5,597 bases of DNA from Oscillospiraceae bacterium. Lineage in GTDB: Bacteria; Bacillota; Clostridia; Oscillospirales; Oscillospiraceae. Positions 1 through 5,359 of this stretch are shown here, in pieces. The stretch spans positions 1 through 5,597 of the forward strand of contig JAHHSE010000102.1 in assembly GCA_020025395.1 (NCBI GenBank). Reading direction: 5' to 3'. The first letter of the stretch is position 1. Each line of letters starts with the position of its first letter. The notes below the pieces were generated by a model. It was not told the origin of the DNA. It saw only the letters and a program-made list of their open reading frames with translations, and did not search any database. Position numbers and translations under genes: made by a program.

Positions 1-1
1 G

Positions 2-658
2 ATTCTCTTTTCCCTGGCGGTTTTCCTGGGCTTCGGCCTTTTGGCTTTCCGCCTTCTCCGGGAAAAAACCGCTCTCCCCTTTGACCGGGCCTTCTTCTGT
101 CCCAAGCCCGTCTACCCTCTGGCCTGTCTCCTCTCCGCCGCCCTCCTCCTGGGGGCCGGCGTTCTGGGTGTTTTGGATTATGTCAATTCCACCCCCCCGC
201 GGCTCATCTTTCTCCTTCTCTCCCTGCTCATGGCCCTCTCCGGCCTCAGCGTGGGAATTCTGGGAAAGCAAAACTATCGCGGGGAGGGAACCGGGAGATA
301 TAACGCCCTTCTCCTCCTCCCCGCCTTTACCTACTGCCTTTGGCTCATCCTCTACTATCAGGGGCAGGCCGGAGATCCTGTGACTCTCAATTATGTCTAC
401 CATGTCCTGGCCATTATCGCCACCCTGCTCTCCCTCTACCGCATGGCAAACCACTCCTTCGATCGGGGCAGAACCCAGGTCACCCTCTGGTGTTTCCTTC
501 TGACCATCTACTTTTCCTGCGTCTCTCTGGCCGACGGGCATGGACCTGCCGCCCTCTGCCCCCTGATCTTTTCCATCATATACTGCGGCGCCCACAGCAT
601 GGTTCTGCTCTGGAATGTAACCGCTGAACAGGAGGACCCTTCCCATGAACAAGAATAA
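2..658 (+). CDS. Polytopic membrane protein of unknown function (5' end outside window)
   Basis: The reading frame is open from the window edge to TAA at 656-658, giving 218 visible residues. A TTG at position 41 could be read as a start, but the 13 codons before it are open and hydrophobic and continue a membrane segment, so the gene most likely begins upstream. Seven hydrophobic stretches are visible at about residues 1-17, 38-61, 67-87, 101-119, 129-147, 158-176 and 183-205 (counted from the window edge). The loops are short, and the tail is acidic and hydrophilic (EQEDPSHEQE). I see no catalytic motif, signal peptide or transporter signature and do not recognise the family. The last 14 bases overlap metG, so the two are probably co-transcribed and translationally coupled. 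Base composition and codon use match the neighbours, with no sign of transfer. It is certainly a coding membrane protein; its function is unknown. Confidence 0.8.
   Translation: MLFSLAVFLGFGLLAFRLLREKTALPFDRAFFCPKPVYPLACLLSAALLLGAGVLGVLDYVNSTPPRLIFLLLSLLMALSGLSVGILGKQNYRGEGTGRYNALLLLPAFTYCLWLILYYQGQAGDPVTLNYVYHVLAIIATLLSLYRMANHSFDRGRTQVTLWCFLLTIYFSCVSLADGHGPAALCPLIFSIIYCGAHSMVLLWNVTAEQEDPSHEQE
630..635 (+). promoter_or_regulatory. metG ribosome binding site inside the upstream gene
   Basis: AGGAGG lies 9 bases before the metG ATG at 645 and within the last codons of the membrane-protein gene. It fixes the metG start and makes translational coupling likely, because ribosomes finishing at 658 pass over the metG start. 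I see no promoter or leader of metG's own just before this point. Confidence 0.85.
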
Positions 659-2618
659 ATACTATATCACCACCCCCATTTACTACCCCAGCGACAAGCT
701 CCACATCGGCCACGCCTACTGTACCGTCGCCGCCGATGTCATGGCCCGGTATAAGCGCCTCACCGGTCATGAAGTCCTCTTCCTCACCGGCACCGATGAG
801 CATGGACTGAAGATCGAGGACAAAGCCAGGGAAGCCGGGGTCACCCCCCAGCAGTTTGTGGACAGCATTGTGGAAGGACCCCGCGGGGTCCTGGACCTGT
901 GGAAGCTCATGAACATCTCCAATGACCGCTTTATCCGTACCACGGATCCCTACCATGAGGAGGCGGTCAAGAAGATTTTCAAGCAGCTCTACGACCAGGG
1001 AGACATTTATAAGGGAAAGTATGAGGGCAAATACTGCAAACCCTGTGAGTCCTTCTGGACCGACAGCCAGCTGGTGGAGGGCAAGTGCCCCGACTGCGGA
1101 AGGGAGGTGGCGGACGCCCAGGAGGAGGCCTACTTCTTCCGCCTGTCCAAGTACTCAGACCGGATTCGGGATCTGTTGGAAAACACCGATTTCCTGGAAC
1201 CCCGCTCCCGGGTCAACGAGATGGTGAATAACTTCATTAAGCCCGGCCTGGAGGATCTCTGTGTCTCCCGAACCAGCTTCAAATGGGGGGTCCCCGTGGA
1301 CTTTGATCCGGGCCATGTGGTCTATGTGTGGATCGATGCGCTCTCCAACTATATTACCGCCCTGGGCTATGACAACGATCAATTCCACGACTTTAAGGAC
1401 TTCTGGCCTGCCGATGTCCACTTTGTGGGGAAGGAGATTGTCCGTTTCCACTCCATCATCTGGCCCGCCATCCTCATGGCCCTGAATCTCCCCCTGCCCA
1501 AAAAGGTCTATGGTCACGGCTGGCTTCTTCTGGACGGGGGAAAAATGTCCAAGTCCAAGGGCAATGTGGTGGACCCCTACCTGCTGGCGGAGCGCTACAG
1601 CGTGGATGCCCTTCGGTATTTTCTCATGCGGGAGTTCCCCTTTGGCTCTGACGGAAACTTCTCCAACGAAGGTCTCATCACCCGGATCAATGTGGATCTT
1701 GCCAACGATCTGGGCAATCTGGTCAGTCGGACTCTGACCATGACGGGAAGCTACTTTGGAGGCACCCTCCCTGCCCGCCAGGAGGAGGGACCTGAAGACC
1801 GGGAGATGGTCTCCCTCTGCGCCTCGCTCCGGGACCAATATGAGGCCCATATGGAAAAATTCGCCTTTCAGGACGCCCTGATGGATGTCTTCCGGGTCAT
1901 CAGCCATGCCAATAAATATATAGATGAGACCAAGCCCTGGGTGTTGAGCAAGGAGAAGGAGGAGAAGGGGCCTCGTCTGGCCCGTGTTCTCTATAATCTG
2001 CTGGAGAGCGTGCGGCTCTGCACCGTCCTTCTCACTCCCTTTATGCCCCAGACCTGTGAGAAGATCTTCACTCAGCTGGGAGCCGATCCGGCGCTTCAGA
2101 CCTGGGAGAGCGCCGGTCACTTTGGCTCCCTGCCCGCCCAGGTCACAGTCACCCGCGGGGAAAATCTCTTCCCCCGCATTGATATGGCCAAGGAACTGAA
2201 AGCCCTGGAGGAGGCCCATGCCGCCCTTCTGAAACAGGAGGCCAAGACCTCCAGGGAAAAGGCCCCGGAAGAGGCTCCCTCCTATATTACCTTTGACGAC
2301 TTTGTCAAGGTCCAATTCATCACCTGCAAGGTCCTGGCCTGTGAGGCCGTCCCCAAGAGCAAGAAGCTTCTGCGGTTTACTCTGGACTGCGGAGAGGGGA
2401 GGACCCGCCAGATTCTCTCCGGCATCCATGAGTATTACGAGCCAGAAGAGCTGGTGGGAAAGACCCTGGTTGCCTGCTCCAATCTGGCTCCCCGGAAAAT
2501 GATGGGGCTGGAATCCAACGGAATGCTCATCTCCGCTGTCAAGGAGGTGGATGGAAAGGAACAGCTCCATCTGCTGATGCTGGAGGATACTGTGCCGGCC
2601 GGCTTTACCCTTTGCTGA
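645..2618 (+). CDS. metG: Methionyl-tRNA synthetase (MetRS, class I, with C-terminal tRNA-binding domain)
   Basis: This cytosolic enzyme activates methionine with ATP and charges elongator and initiator tRNA-Met. The 657 residues match the long bacterial form. The Rossmann catalytic domain carries HIGH at residues 20-23, the WIDALSNY motif from residue 229 and KMSKS at 300-304. The connective-peptide insert has one zinc knuckle, with CX2C at 131/134 and CX2C at 148/151. The anticodon-binding helical domain follows, with NDLGNLVSR from residue 354 and KPW ending at W432. A charged linker then leads to a C-terminal OB-fold tRNA-binding domain (about 547-657) of the CsaA/EMAPII type, with ILSGI and SNGMLIS motifs, which in this family dimerises the enzyme and aids tRNA binding. 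All catalytic signatures are intact. From memory of homologues, residues around EGPRGV (about 78-83) look about three residues longer than usual. The ATG is supported by AGGAGG 9 bases upstream. Confidence 0.98.
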   Translation: MNKNKYYITTPIYYPSDKLHIGHAYCTVAADVMARYKRLTGHEVLFLTGTDEHGLKIEDKAREAGVTPQQFVDSIVEGPRGVLDLWKLMNISNDRFIRTTDPYHEEAVKKIFKQLYDQGDIYKGKYEGKYCKPCESFWTDSQLVEGKCPDCGREVADAQEEAYFFRLSKYSDRIRDLLENTDFLEPRSRVNEMVNNFIKPGLEDLCVSRTSFKWGVPVDFDPGHVVYVWIDALSNYITALGYDNDQFHDFKDFWPADVHFVGKEIVRFHSIIWPAILMALNLPLPKKVYGHGWLLLDGGKMSKSKGNVVDPYLLAERYSVDALRYFLMREFPFGSDGNFSNEGLITRINVDLANDLGNLVSRTLTMTGSYFGGTLPARQEEGPEDREMVSLCASLRDQYEAHMEKFAFQDALMDVFRVISHANKYIDETKPWVLSKEKEEKGPRLARVLYNLLESVRLCTVLLTPFMPQTCEKIFTQLGADPALQTWESAGHFGSLPAQVTVTRGENLFPRIDMAKELKALEEAHAALLKQEAKTSREKAPEEAPSYITFDDFVKVQFITCKVLACEAVPKSKKLLRFTLDCGEGRTRQILSGIHEYYEPEELVGKTLVACSNLAPRKMMGLESNGMLISAVKEVDGKEQLHLLMLEDTVPAGFTLC

Positions 2619-2642
2619 TAGAACCGCTCTTTGGCTCACGAT

Positions 2643-2684
2643 AAAAACGGTGGGGGACCTGAAAAAGTCCCCCACCGTTTTTTT
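2643..2684. terminator. Bidirectional rho-independent terminator between metG and the minus-strand operon
   Basis: An 11-bp perfect GC-rich stem, CGGTGGGGGAC (2648-2658) with GTCCCCCACCG (2667-2677), closes an 8-base loop. Five A's (2643-2647) precede it and seven T's (2678-2684) follow. The T run ends plus-strand transcripts 25 bases after the metG stop. The A run becomes a U tract for minus-strand transcripts leaving the gamma-CA gene, whose stop codon at 2685-2683 overlaps the element. It therefore serves both converging units. Confidence 0.95.
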
Positions 2685-3195
2685 ATTCCTGTTCTTCCAA
2701 AAGCTCCCTGGCCCGGCTTAGATATCCGGAGGCGCTGTGGCGGATATTTTCCACCTCCTCCTGGCTGAGTATCCGCCGAACCTTTGCCGGGGTCCCCATC
2801 ACCAGGCTGCGGGGCGGAATCACCATCCGCTCCGGGACCACCGCTCCGGCTGCTACCATGGAGTCCTTCCCCACCACACAGTGGTTTAACAGGACGGCCC
2901 CCATGCCGATCAGACAGTGATCCTCTATGGTACAGCCGTGGAGAATGGCCCCGTGACCCACCGTAACCCCCCTTCCCACCACTGTGGGCAGGGCATCCGA
3001 AACATGGATCACCGCGTTGTCCTGAATGTTGCTCTCCTCCCCCACCCGGATGGCGGCCTGGTCTCCCCGGACCACCGCCCCATACCACAGGGAGACCCCC
3101 TTTTCCAGTGTGACATCTCCAATCACGGAGACATTGGGCGCCAGGTACGCCCCTGACGCGATCTTGGGGGACAGCCCCCGATAGGATACCTTCAT
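2683..3195 (-). CDS. Gamma-carbonic-anhydrase-like hexapeptide-repeat protein (YrdA/PaaY/CamH type)
   Basis: This 170-residue protein should fold as a left-handed beta-helix trimer with metal sites between subunits. Hexapeptide repeats run from about residue 12 to 130 (SVIGDVTL, VSLWYGAVVRGD, AVIHV, VTVGHGAILHG, CLIGMGAVL, SMVAAGAVV), followed by GTPAKVRRI and a charged C-terminal helix. The gamma-CA signature residues are present: R43, D45, Q58, D59 and the three metal-ligand histidines H64, H81 and H86. The acidic proton-shuttle loop of archaeal Cam is absent, and the residue after D45 is Gln rather than the catalytic Glu. It therefore resembles the short YrdA/PaaY/CamH group, many of which show little or no carbonic anhydrase activity. 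An acyltransferase role is less likely because of the intact three-His set. The ATG at 3195 has GAGGA about 7 bases upstream, embedded in the end of the radical SAM gene, which stops 3 bases earlier. It is the last gene of the operon. Confidence 0.9.
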   Translation of the reverse strand: MKVSYRGLSPKIASGAYLAPNVSVIGDVTLEKGVSLWYGAVVRGDQAAIRVGEESNIQDNAVIHVSDALPTVVGRGVTVGHGAILHGCTIEDHCLIGMGAVLLNHCVVGKDSMVAAGAVVPERMVIPPRSLVMGTPAKVRRILSQEEVENIRHSASGYLSRARELLEEQE

Positions 3196-3198
3196 CTT

Positions 3199-3816
3199 TC
3201 AGTCCTCAATGTACGAGCGGACCCGCAGGGTGGCCCCAAGTTCCTCCGCCATGGTCCGACAGGCCTCAATCTCCTCCGGGGTCTTGTTCTGGTCCACAAT
3301 GGTCATCACCACTTGGGGCACATACCTGACGGCCCTCCGGGTAAACTCCAGCATCGCCTCCCAGGCCGCCTCCCCGTCCCTGGGCTTGGTGACCGCGCAA
3401 TACTCCTCCTTGGTGGAGCCGTTGAGGGAGATAGAAATCACATCAATGCGTCCCTGCAGCTCCGGGGTCATGTCCCGGCCCGAAATCAGATTTGCGTGTC
3501 CGTTGGTATTGATTCGGATGGGGGGCAGCTGGGGCACCGCCTTCTTCATCTCATCTACCAGCCAAAGGATATCCTCCAGGCGGTAGGTGGGCTCCCCAAA
3601 GCCGCAGAATACAATTTCCGGATAGGCGGCCAGATCCCGGTTGAGAAGATTTTCCAGAGCCTCCTCCCGGGTTGGCTCATGCTCCAGCCAAAGGTCGTCT
3701 GCATAGATAGAGCCTTTGTGTCCGTTGTGACGGAGACAGAAGACACAGCGGCAGTCACAGCGGTTGGTGAGATTGATATAAAGGGCGCCTTCGTATTCAT
3801 AAGAAATGGTCATCAT
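3199..3816 (-). CDS. TatD-associated radical SAM protein
   Basis: This 205-residue protein carries the radical SAM 4Fe-4S motif CX3CX2C at C20, C24 and C27 (within NRCDCRCVFC, with an extra C22). It also has GFGEPT at 72-77, matching the SAM-binding GGE position, RINTNGHAN at 101-109 and the strand-like ISISLN at 128-132. Enzymes of this fold reductively cleave S-adenosylmethionine to make a 5'-deoxyadenosyl radical; the substrate here is unknown. The protein is short and has no C-terminal Cys cluster of the SPASM type; the only other cysteines are 71, 140 and 186. The sequence style and adjacency to tatD fit the TatD-linked radical SAM family (recalled as TIGR04038). The ATG at 3816 overlaps the tatD stop (ATGA) and has AAGGAG 12 bases upstream; the next in-frame ATG at 3813 is possible and would cost one residue. 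A 63-residue upstream extension of the frame is a shadow of tatD. The substrate and its relation to TatD cannot be read from sequence. Confidence 0.92.
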   Translation of the reverse strand: MMTISYEYEGALYINLTNRCDCRCVFCLRHNGHKGSIYADDLWLEHEPTREEALENLLNRDLAAYPEIVFCGFGEPTYRLEDILWLVDEMKKAVPQLPPIRINTNGHANLISGRDMTPELQGRIDVISISLNGSTKEEYCAVTKPRDGEAAWEAMLEFTRRAVRYVPQVVMTIVDQNKTPEEIEACRTMAEELGATLRVRSYIED

Positions 3817-4577
3817 ATCCCGAAAAATCTCCTTCCGTTTTCCGTGGTGATTCGAGCGGCCTCCTCCGTGGAGATCCCCTTTACCCCGGCAATGGTTTCC
3901 GCCATGCGGTAGAGGTAGCGGGAATCGTTTCGCTTGCCCCGATAAGGCTCTGGCGCCATATAGGGCGCGTCGGTCTCGATCATAATCCGGTCCAGCGGGG
4001 CCCACTCCAGCACCTCAATGGCCTTTCTGGCGTTTTTAAAGGTAATTACCCCGGTGAAGGAGAGCATCCAGCCCAAGCTCACCAGAGTCCTGGCATCCTC
4101 CACCGAGCCGGAATAGCAGTGAAACACCCCCCTGGTCTTTGGGTGGGCTTTCACCAGATCCAGGCTGTCCTTATGGGCCTCCCGGTCATGGACCACCACA
4201 GGCAGGTCCAGCTTTTCCGCCAGGGAGAGCTGGGCATCAAAAAATTCCCGCTCCTTTTTTCTCCCCTCCTCCTCCTTCACCCAGTAGTAATCCAGGCCGA
4301 TCTCCCCGATGGCCTTGACCCTGCTGCAGGCGGCAAGAGCCTCGATCCGGTCCAGCTGGGACAGGGGAACCCCCTCTACATTTTCGGGATGAATGCCCAC
4401 GGCGGCATAGACATGGGGATAGGTCTCCGCCAGCGCCGCCGCCATACGGCTGGATTCCAAATCACAGCCCGGACATAGAACCAGCTCCACACCGGACCGG
4501 GGCAGGGAGGAGAGAACCTGATCCCGATCCGAATCGAAGGCATCCGCATCATAGTGGGCATGGGTATCAAACAGCAT
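3813..4577 (-). CDS. tatD: TatD-family metal-dependent hydrolase (DNase)
   Basis: This 254-residue protein has the usual length for the family and a TIM-barrel amidohydrolase fold. The metal-binding residues are all present: H6 and H8 in DTHAH, E92 in GEIGLDYY, H130 in VVVHDREAH, H153 in FHCYSG and D203 in ETDAPY. Characterised members are cytosolic Mg/Mn-dependent 3'-5' exonucleases acting on DNA and some RNA, linked to DNA repair and quality control. Despite the name, no tat genes are nearby. The start at 4577 gives the typical MLFDTHAHYD beginning. The frame is open for 36 more codons upstream, but these run through the leader hairpin and promoter and have no family resemblance. The ribosome binding site is modest (AAGGAAAG about 8-12 bases upstream). 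The stop overlaps the radical SAM start by 4 bases, implying coupled translation. It could be called YcfH/YabD-type rather than TatD proper. Confidence 0.96.
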   Translation of the reverse strand: MLFDTHAHYDADAFDSDRDQVLSSLPRSGVELVLCPGCDLESSRMAAALAETYPHVYAAVGIHPENVEGVPLSQLDRIEALAACSRVKAIGEIGLDYYWVKEEEGRKKEREFFDAQLSLAEKLDLPVVVHDREAHKDSLDLVKAHPKTRGVFHCYSGSVEDARTLVSLGWMLSFTGVITFKNARKAIEVLEWAPLDRIMIETDAPYMAPEPYRGKRNDSRYLYRMAETIAGVKGISTEEAARITTENGRRFFGI

Positions 4578-4610
4578 CGTTGCTTCTTTCCTTTTCCAGA
4601 TAAAATTGAG

Positions 4611-4643
4611 CCAGGTCCCGGCCTCTTCCGAACCGGGACCTGG
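4611..4643 (-). promoter_or_regulatory. Leader stem-loop in the tatD 5' untranslated region (possible attenuator or terminator)
   Basis: A perfect 11-bp inverted repeat, CCAGGTCCCGG (4611-4621) with CCGGGACCTGG (4633-4643), encloses an 11-base loop. Read on the minus strand it begins about 7 bases after the predicted transcription start of tatD. It is followed by CTCAATTTTAT, so a short run of four U's sits 5 bases after the stem. It may be a weak terminator for the S-component gene ending at 4701, an attenuator for tatD, or a 5' stabilising hairpin. Nothing in the sequence decides between these. The T run is poorer than that of the terminator at 2643-2684. Confidence 0.6.
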
Positions 4644-4656
4644 CCATCTCTCGTTT

Positions 4657-4685
4657 ATCATACCCGTTCCAGGAGGTAAAAGCAA
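4657..4685 (-). promoter_or_regulatory. Predicted sigma-A promoter for tatD - radical SAM - gamma-CA
   Basis: On the minus strand, TATGAT (4662-4657, 5 of 6 to consensus) lies 17 bases after TTGCTT (4685-4680, 3 of 6 to TTGACA). Transcription would start near 4650, leaving a leader of about 70 bases before the tatD ATG at 4577. It sits in the gap after the S-component gene stop at 4701, so the three-gene operon can be expressed independently of that gene. Confidence 0.5.
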
Positions 4686-4700
4686 GCAAATTCCGAAGGT

Positions 4701-5222
4701 TCAGCGGAGATCGGCAGTGAGGCGGTCCTTCAGCTTTACCTTATCCCCTCCGTAGGCCAGAACCAAAAAGACAATCCCGCTGCCCACCGCCTGAACCAGC
4801 GTACCCACAAACTGGGGCCAGAAGGCCGCCCAGGTCCCCGCCAGAAAGACATTATAAAAGGAGTATAGGACAGGGGAGATGATCCCTGCCGCCCCCACGG
4901 CAGCCACATTTCGGACACAGAGAATCTTCTCCTGCCGCCGGGTGAAGGAAAGGCAGATAATCGCCTTGATGACAAAGGTCCCAGGCGCCCACATGGGCGC
5001 AGTGAGAAGGTCGGCGACAGCCCCGCCGACGGCCCCCGCCGCCATGGCATAGGGCATGGGCAGAAGGGCGGCGCAGAGGTAGATCAGGGCATCTCCCAGG
5101 TGGACATAGCCGCTGGTCATGGGGATGGGAATGTGCAGGACATAGGCGGTGGTAACGGTAATGGCTGCGGCAAAGAGGGCCGCCGCCACCAGGTAATAGA
5201 GTTTTTGATTTCTGGGGTGCAT
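4701..5222 (-). CDS. ECF-transporter S-component-like membrane protein, substrate unknown
   Basis: This 173-residue, very hydrophobic protein has five to six membrane segments (about residues 9-29, 43-57, 58-75, 77-93, 106-125 and 139-157) and a basic C-terminal tail. The region HIPIPMTSGYVHLGDALIY, followed by AAGAVGGAVADLL and WAPGTFVIKAI, matches the pattern of small ECF S components: a GYxHLGD loop, a Gly/Ala-rich helix with ADLL, and APxTFxIKxx. S components bind a vitamin or other micronutrient at the membrane and work with a shared EcfT-EcfA-EcfA' module, none of which is in this window. The closest family I can recall is the TIGR04002/PF07155-like set, whose ligand is not established. 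The ATG at 5222 is supported by AAGGAGG 9 bases upstream. It is divergent from a MocR-type regulator gene, which is a frequent arrangement for a regulator and its target. Confidence 0.85.
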   Translation of the reverse strand: MHPRNQKLYYLVAAALFAAAITVTTAYVLHIPIPMTSGYVHLGDALIYLCAALLPMPYAMAAGAVGGAVADLLTAPMWAPGTFVIKAIICLSFTRRQEKILCVRNVAAVGAAGIISPVLYSFYNVFLAGTWAAFWPQFVGTLVQAVGSGIVFLVLAYGGDKVKLKDRLTADLR

Positions 5223-5241
5223 GGGGTCCTTCCTCCTTCTC

Positions 5242-5270
5242 CGGGCCGTCTTCCTGGTTGACCCGGCCCG
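5242..5270 (-). promoter_or_regulatory. GC-rich hairpin in the S-component gene leader
   Basis: A 7-bp perfect inverted repeat, CGGGCCG (5242-5248) with CGGCCCG (5264-5270), has a 15-base loop. It lies in the untranslated leader just upstream of the AAGGAGG ribosome binding site (5232-5238) of the S-component gene. It stands out as GC-rich inside an otherwise AT-rich spacer. It does not cover the ribosome binding site in this simple fold and has no T run. It might be a leader structure; I recognise no riboswitch class. Confidence 0.35.
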
Positions 5271-5281
5271 TATCTTCTGAT

Positions 5282-5311
5282 ATTATAATAACAAATAACT
5301 GACCCTCTTAA
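5282..5311 (-). promoter_or_regulatory. Predicted promoter of the S-component gene
   Basis: On the minus strand a perfect TATAAT (5287-5282) is preceded 18 bases upstream by TTAAGA (5311-5306, 4 of 6 to TTGACA). The start would fall near 5275, giving a leader of about 50 bases that contains the 5242-5270 hairpin. Its -35 lies within the left arm of the inverted repeat at 5303-5340. Confidence 0.55.
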
Positions 5312-5328
5312 AATATCCAGTTTATAAG
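5299..5328 (+). promoter_or_regulatory. Predicted promoter of the MocR-type regulator gene
   Basis: CTGACC (5299-5304, 4 of 6 to TTGACA) lies 18 bases before TATAAG (5323-5328, 5 of 6 to TATAAT). The start would fall near 5335, about 25 bases before the ATG at 5360. It overlaps the -35 of the opposing promoter, so polymerase binding or a repressor here would affect both genes. Confidence 0.45.
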
Positions 5329-5340
5329 TATTTTAAAGGG
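5303..5340. promoter_or_regulatory. Imperfect inverted repeat, candidate operator shared by the divergent promoters
   Basis: CCCTCTTAAAATA (5303-5315) and TATTTTAAAGGG (5329-5340) are reverse complements apart from one extra base in the left arm. The inner 8 bp (TTAAAATA/TATTTTAA) are perfect, and the spacer is 13 bases. The element covers the -35 of the minus-strand promoter and the -10 of the plus-strand promoter. That is where an autoregulating MocR/GntR protein encoded alongside would be expected to bind. The assignment to this regulator is inference. Confidence 0.5.
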
Positions 5341-5359
5341 CCAGATTGGAGGAACCCTT

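Noticed and set aside
2593..2602. GCCGGCCGGC palindrome near the end of metG
   Set aside because: A 10-bp GC palindrome is expected by chance in DNA of this composition and encodes ordinary C-terminal residues.
1155..2675. A 506-codon open frame on the minus strand opposite metG
   Set aside because: It lies almost wholly antisense to the unmistakable metG, crosses the terminator, has no ribosome binding site logic and shows low-complexity GLQ/GGD-type composition. It results from codon bias in GC-rich DNA.
3313..3912. 199-codon plus-strand frame opposite the radical SAM and tatD genes
   Set aside because: It is antisense to two genes with complete catalytic motifs, has no family features and no convincing ribosome binding site.
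3817..4005. 63-residue N-terminal extension of the radical SAM frame
   Set aside because: It is out of frame within tatD, rich in Arg/Gly/His and unlike the family. The ATG at 3816 overlaps the tatD stop and follows AAGGAG.
4671..4676. AGGAGG on the plus strand between the S-component gene and tatD
   Set aside because: No plausible plus-strand start codon or coding frame follows; it falls inside the spacer of the predicted minus-strand promoter.
4578..4685. 36-residue N-terminal extension of tatD, including an ATG within the TATGAT box
   Set aside because: The extension runs through the predicted promoter and leader hairpin and has no resemblance to TatD. Family members begin at MLFDTHAH.
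5242..5270. Considered as a riboswitch or intrinsic terminator
   Set aside because: There is only one short stem, no conserved riboswitch core that I recognise and no T tract. It is kept as a low-confidence leader hairpin only.
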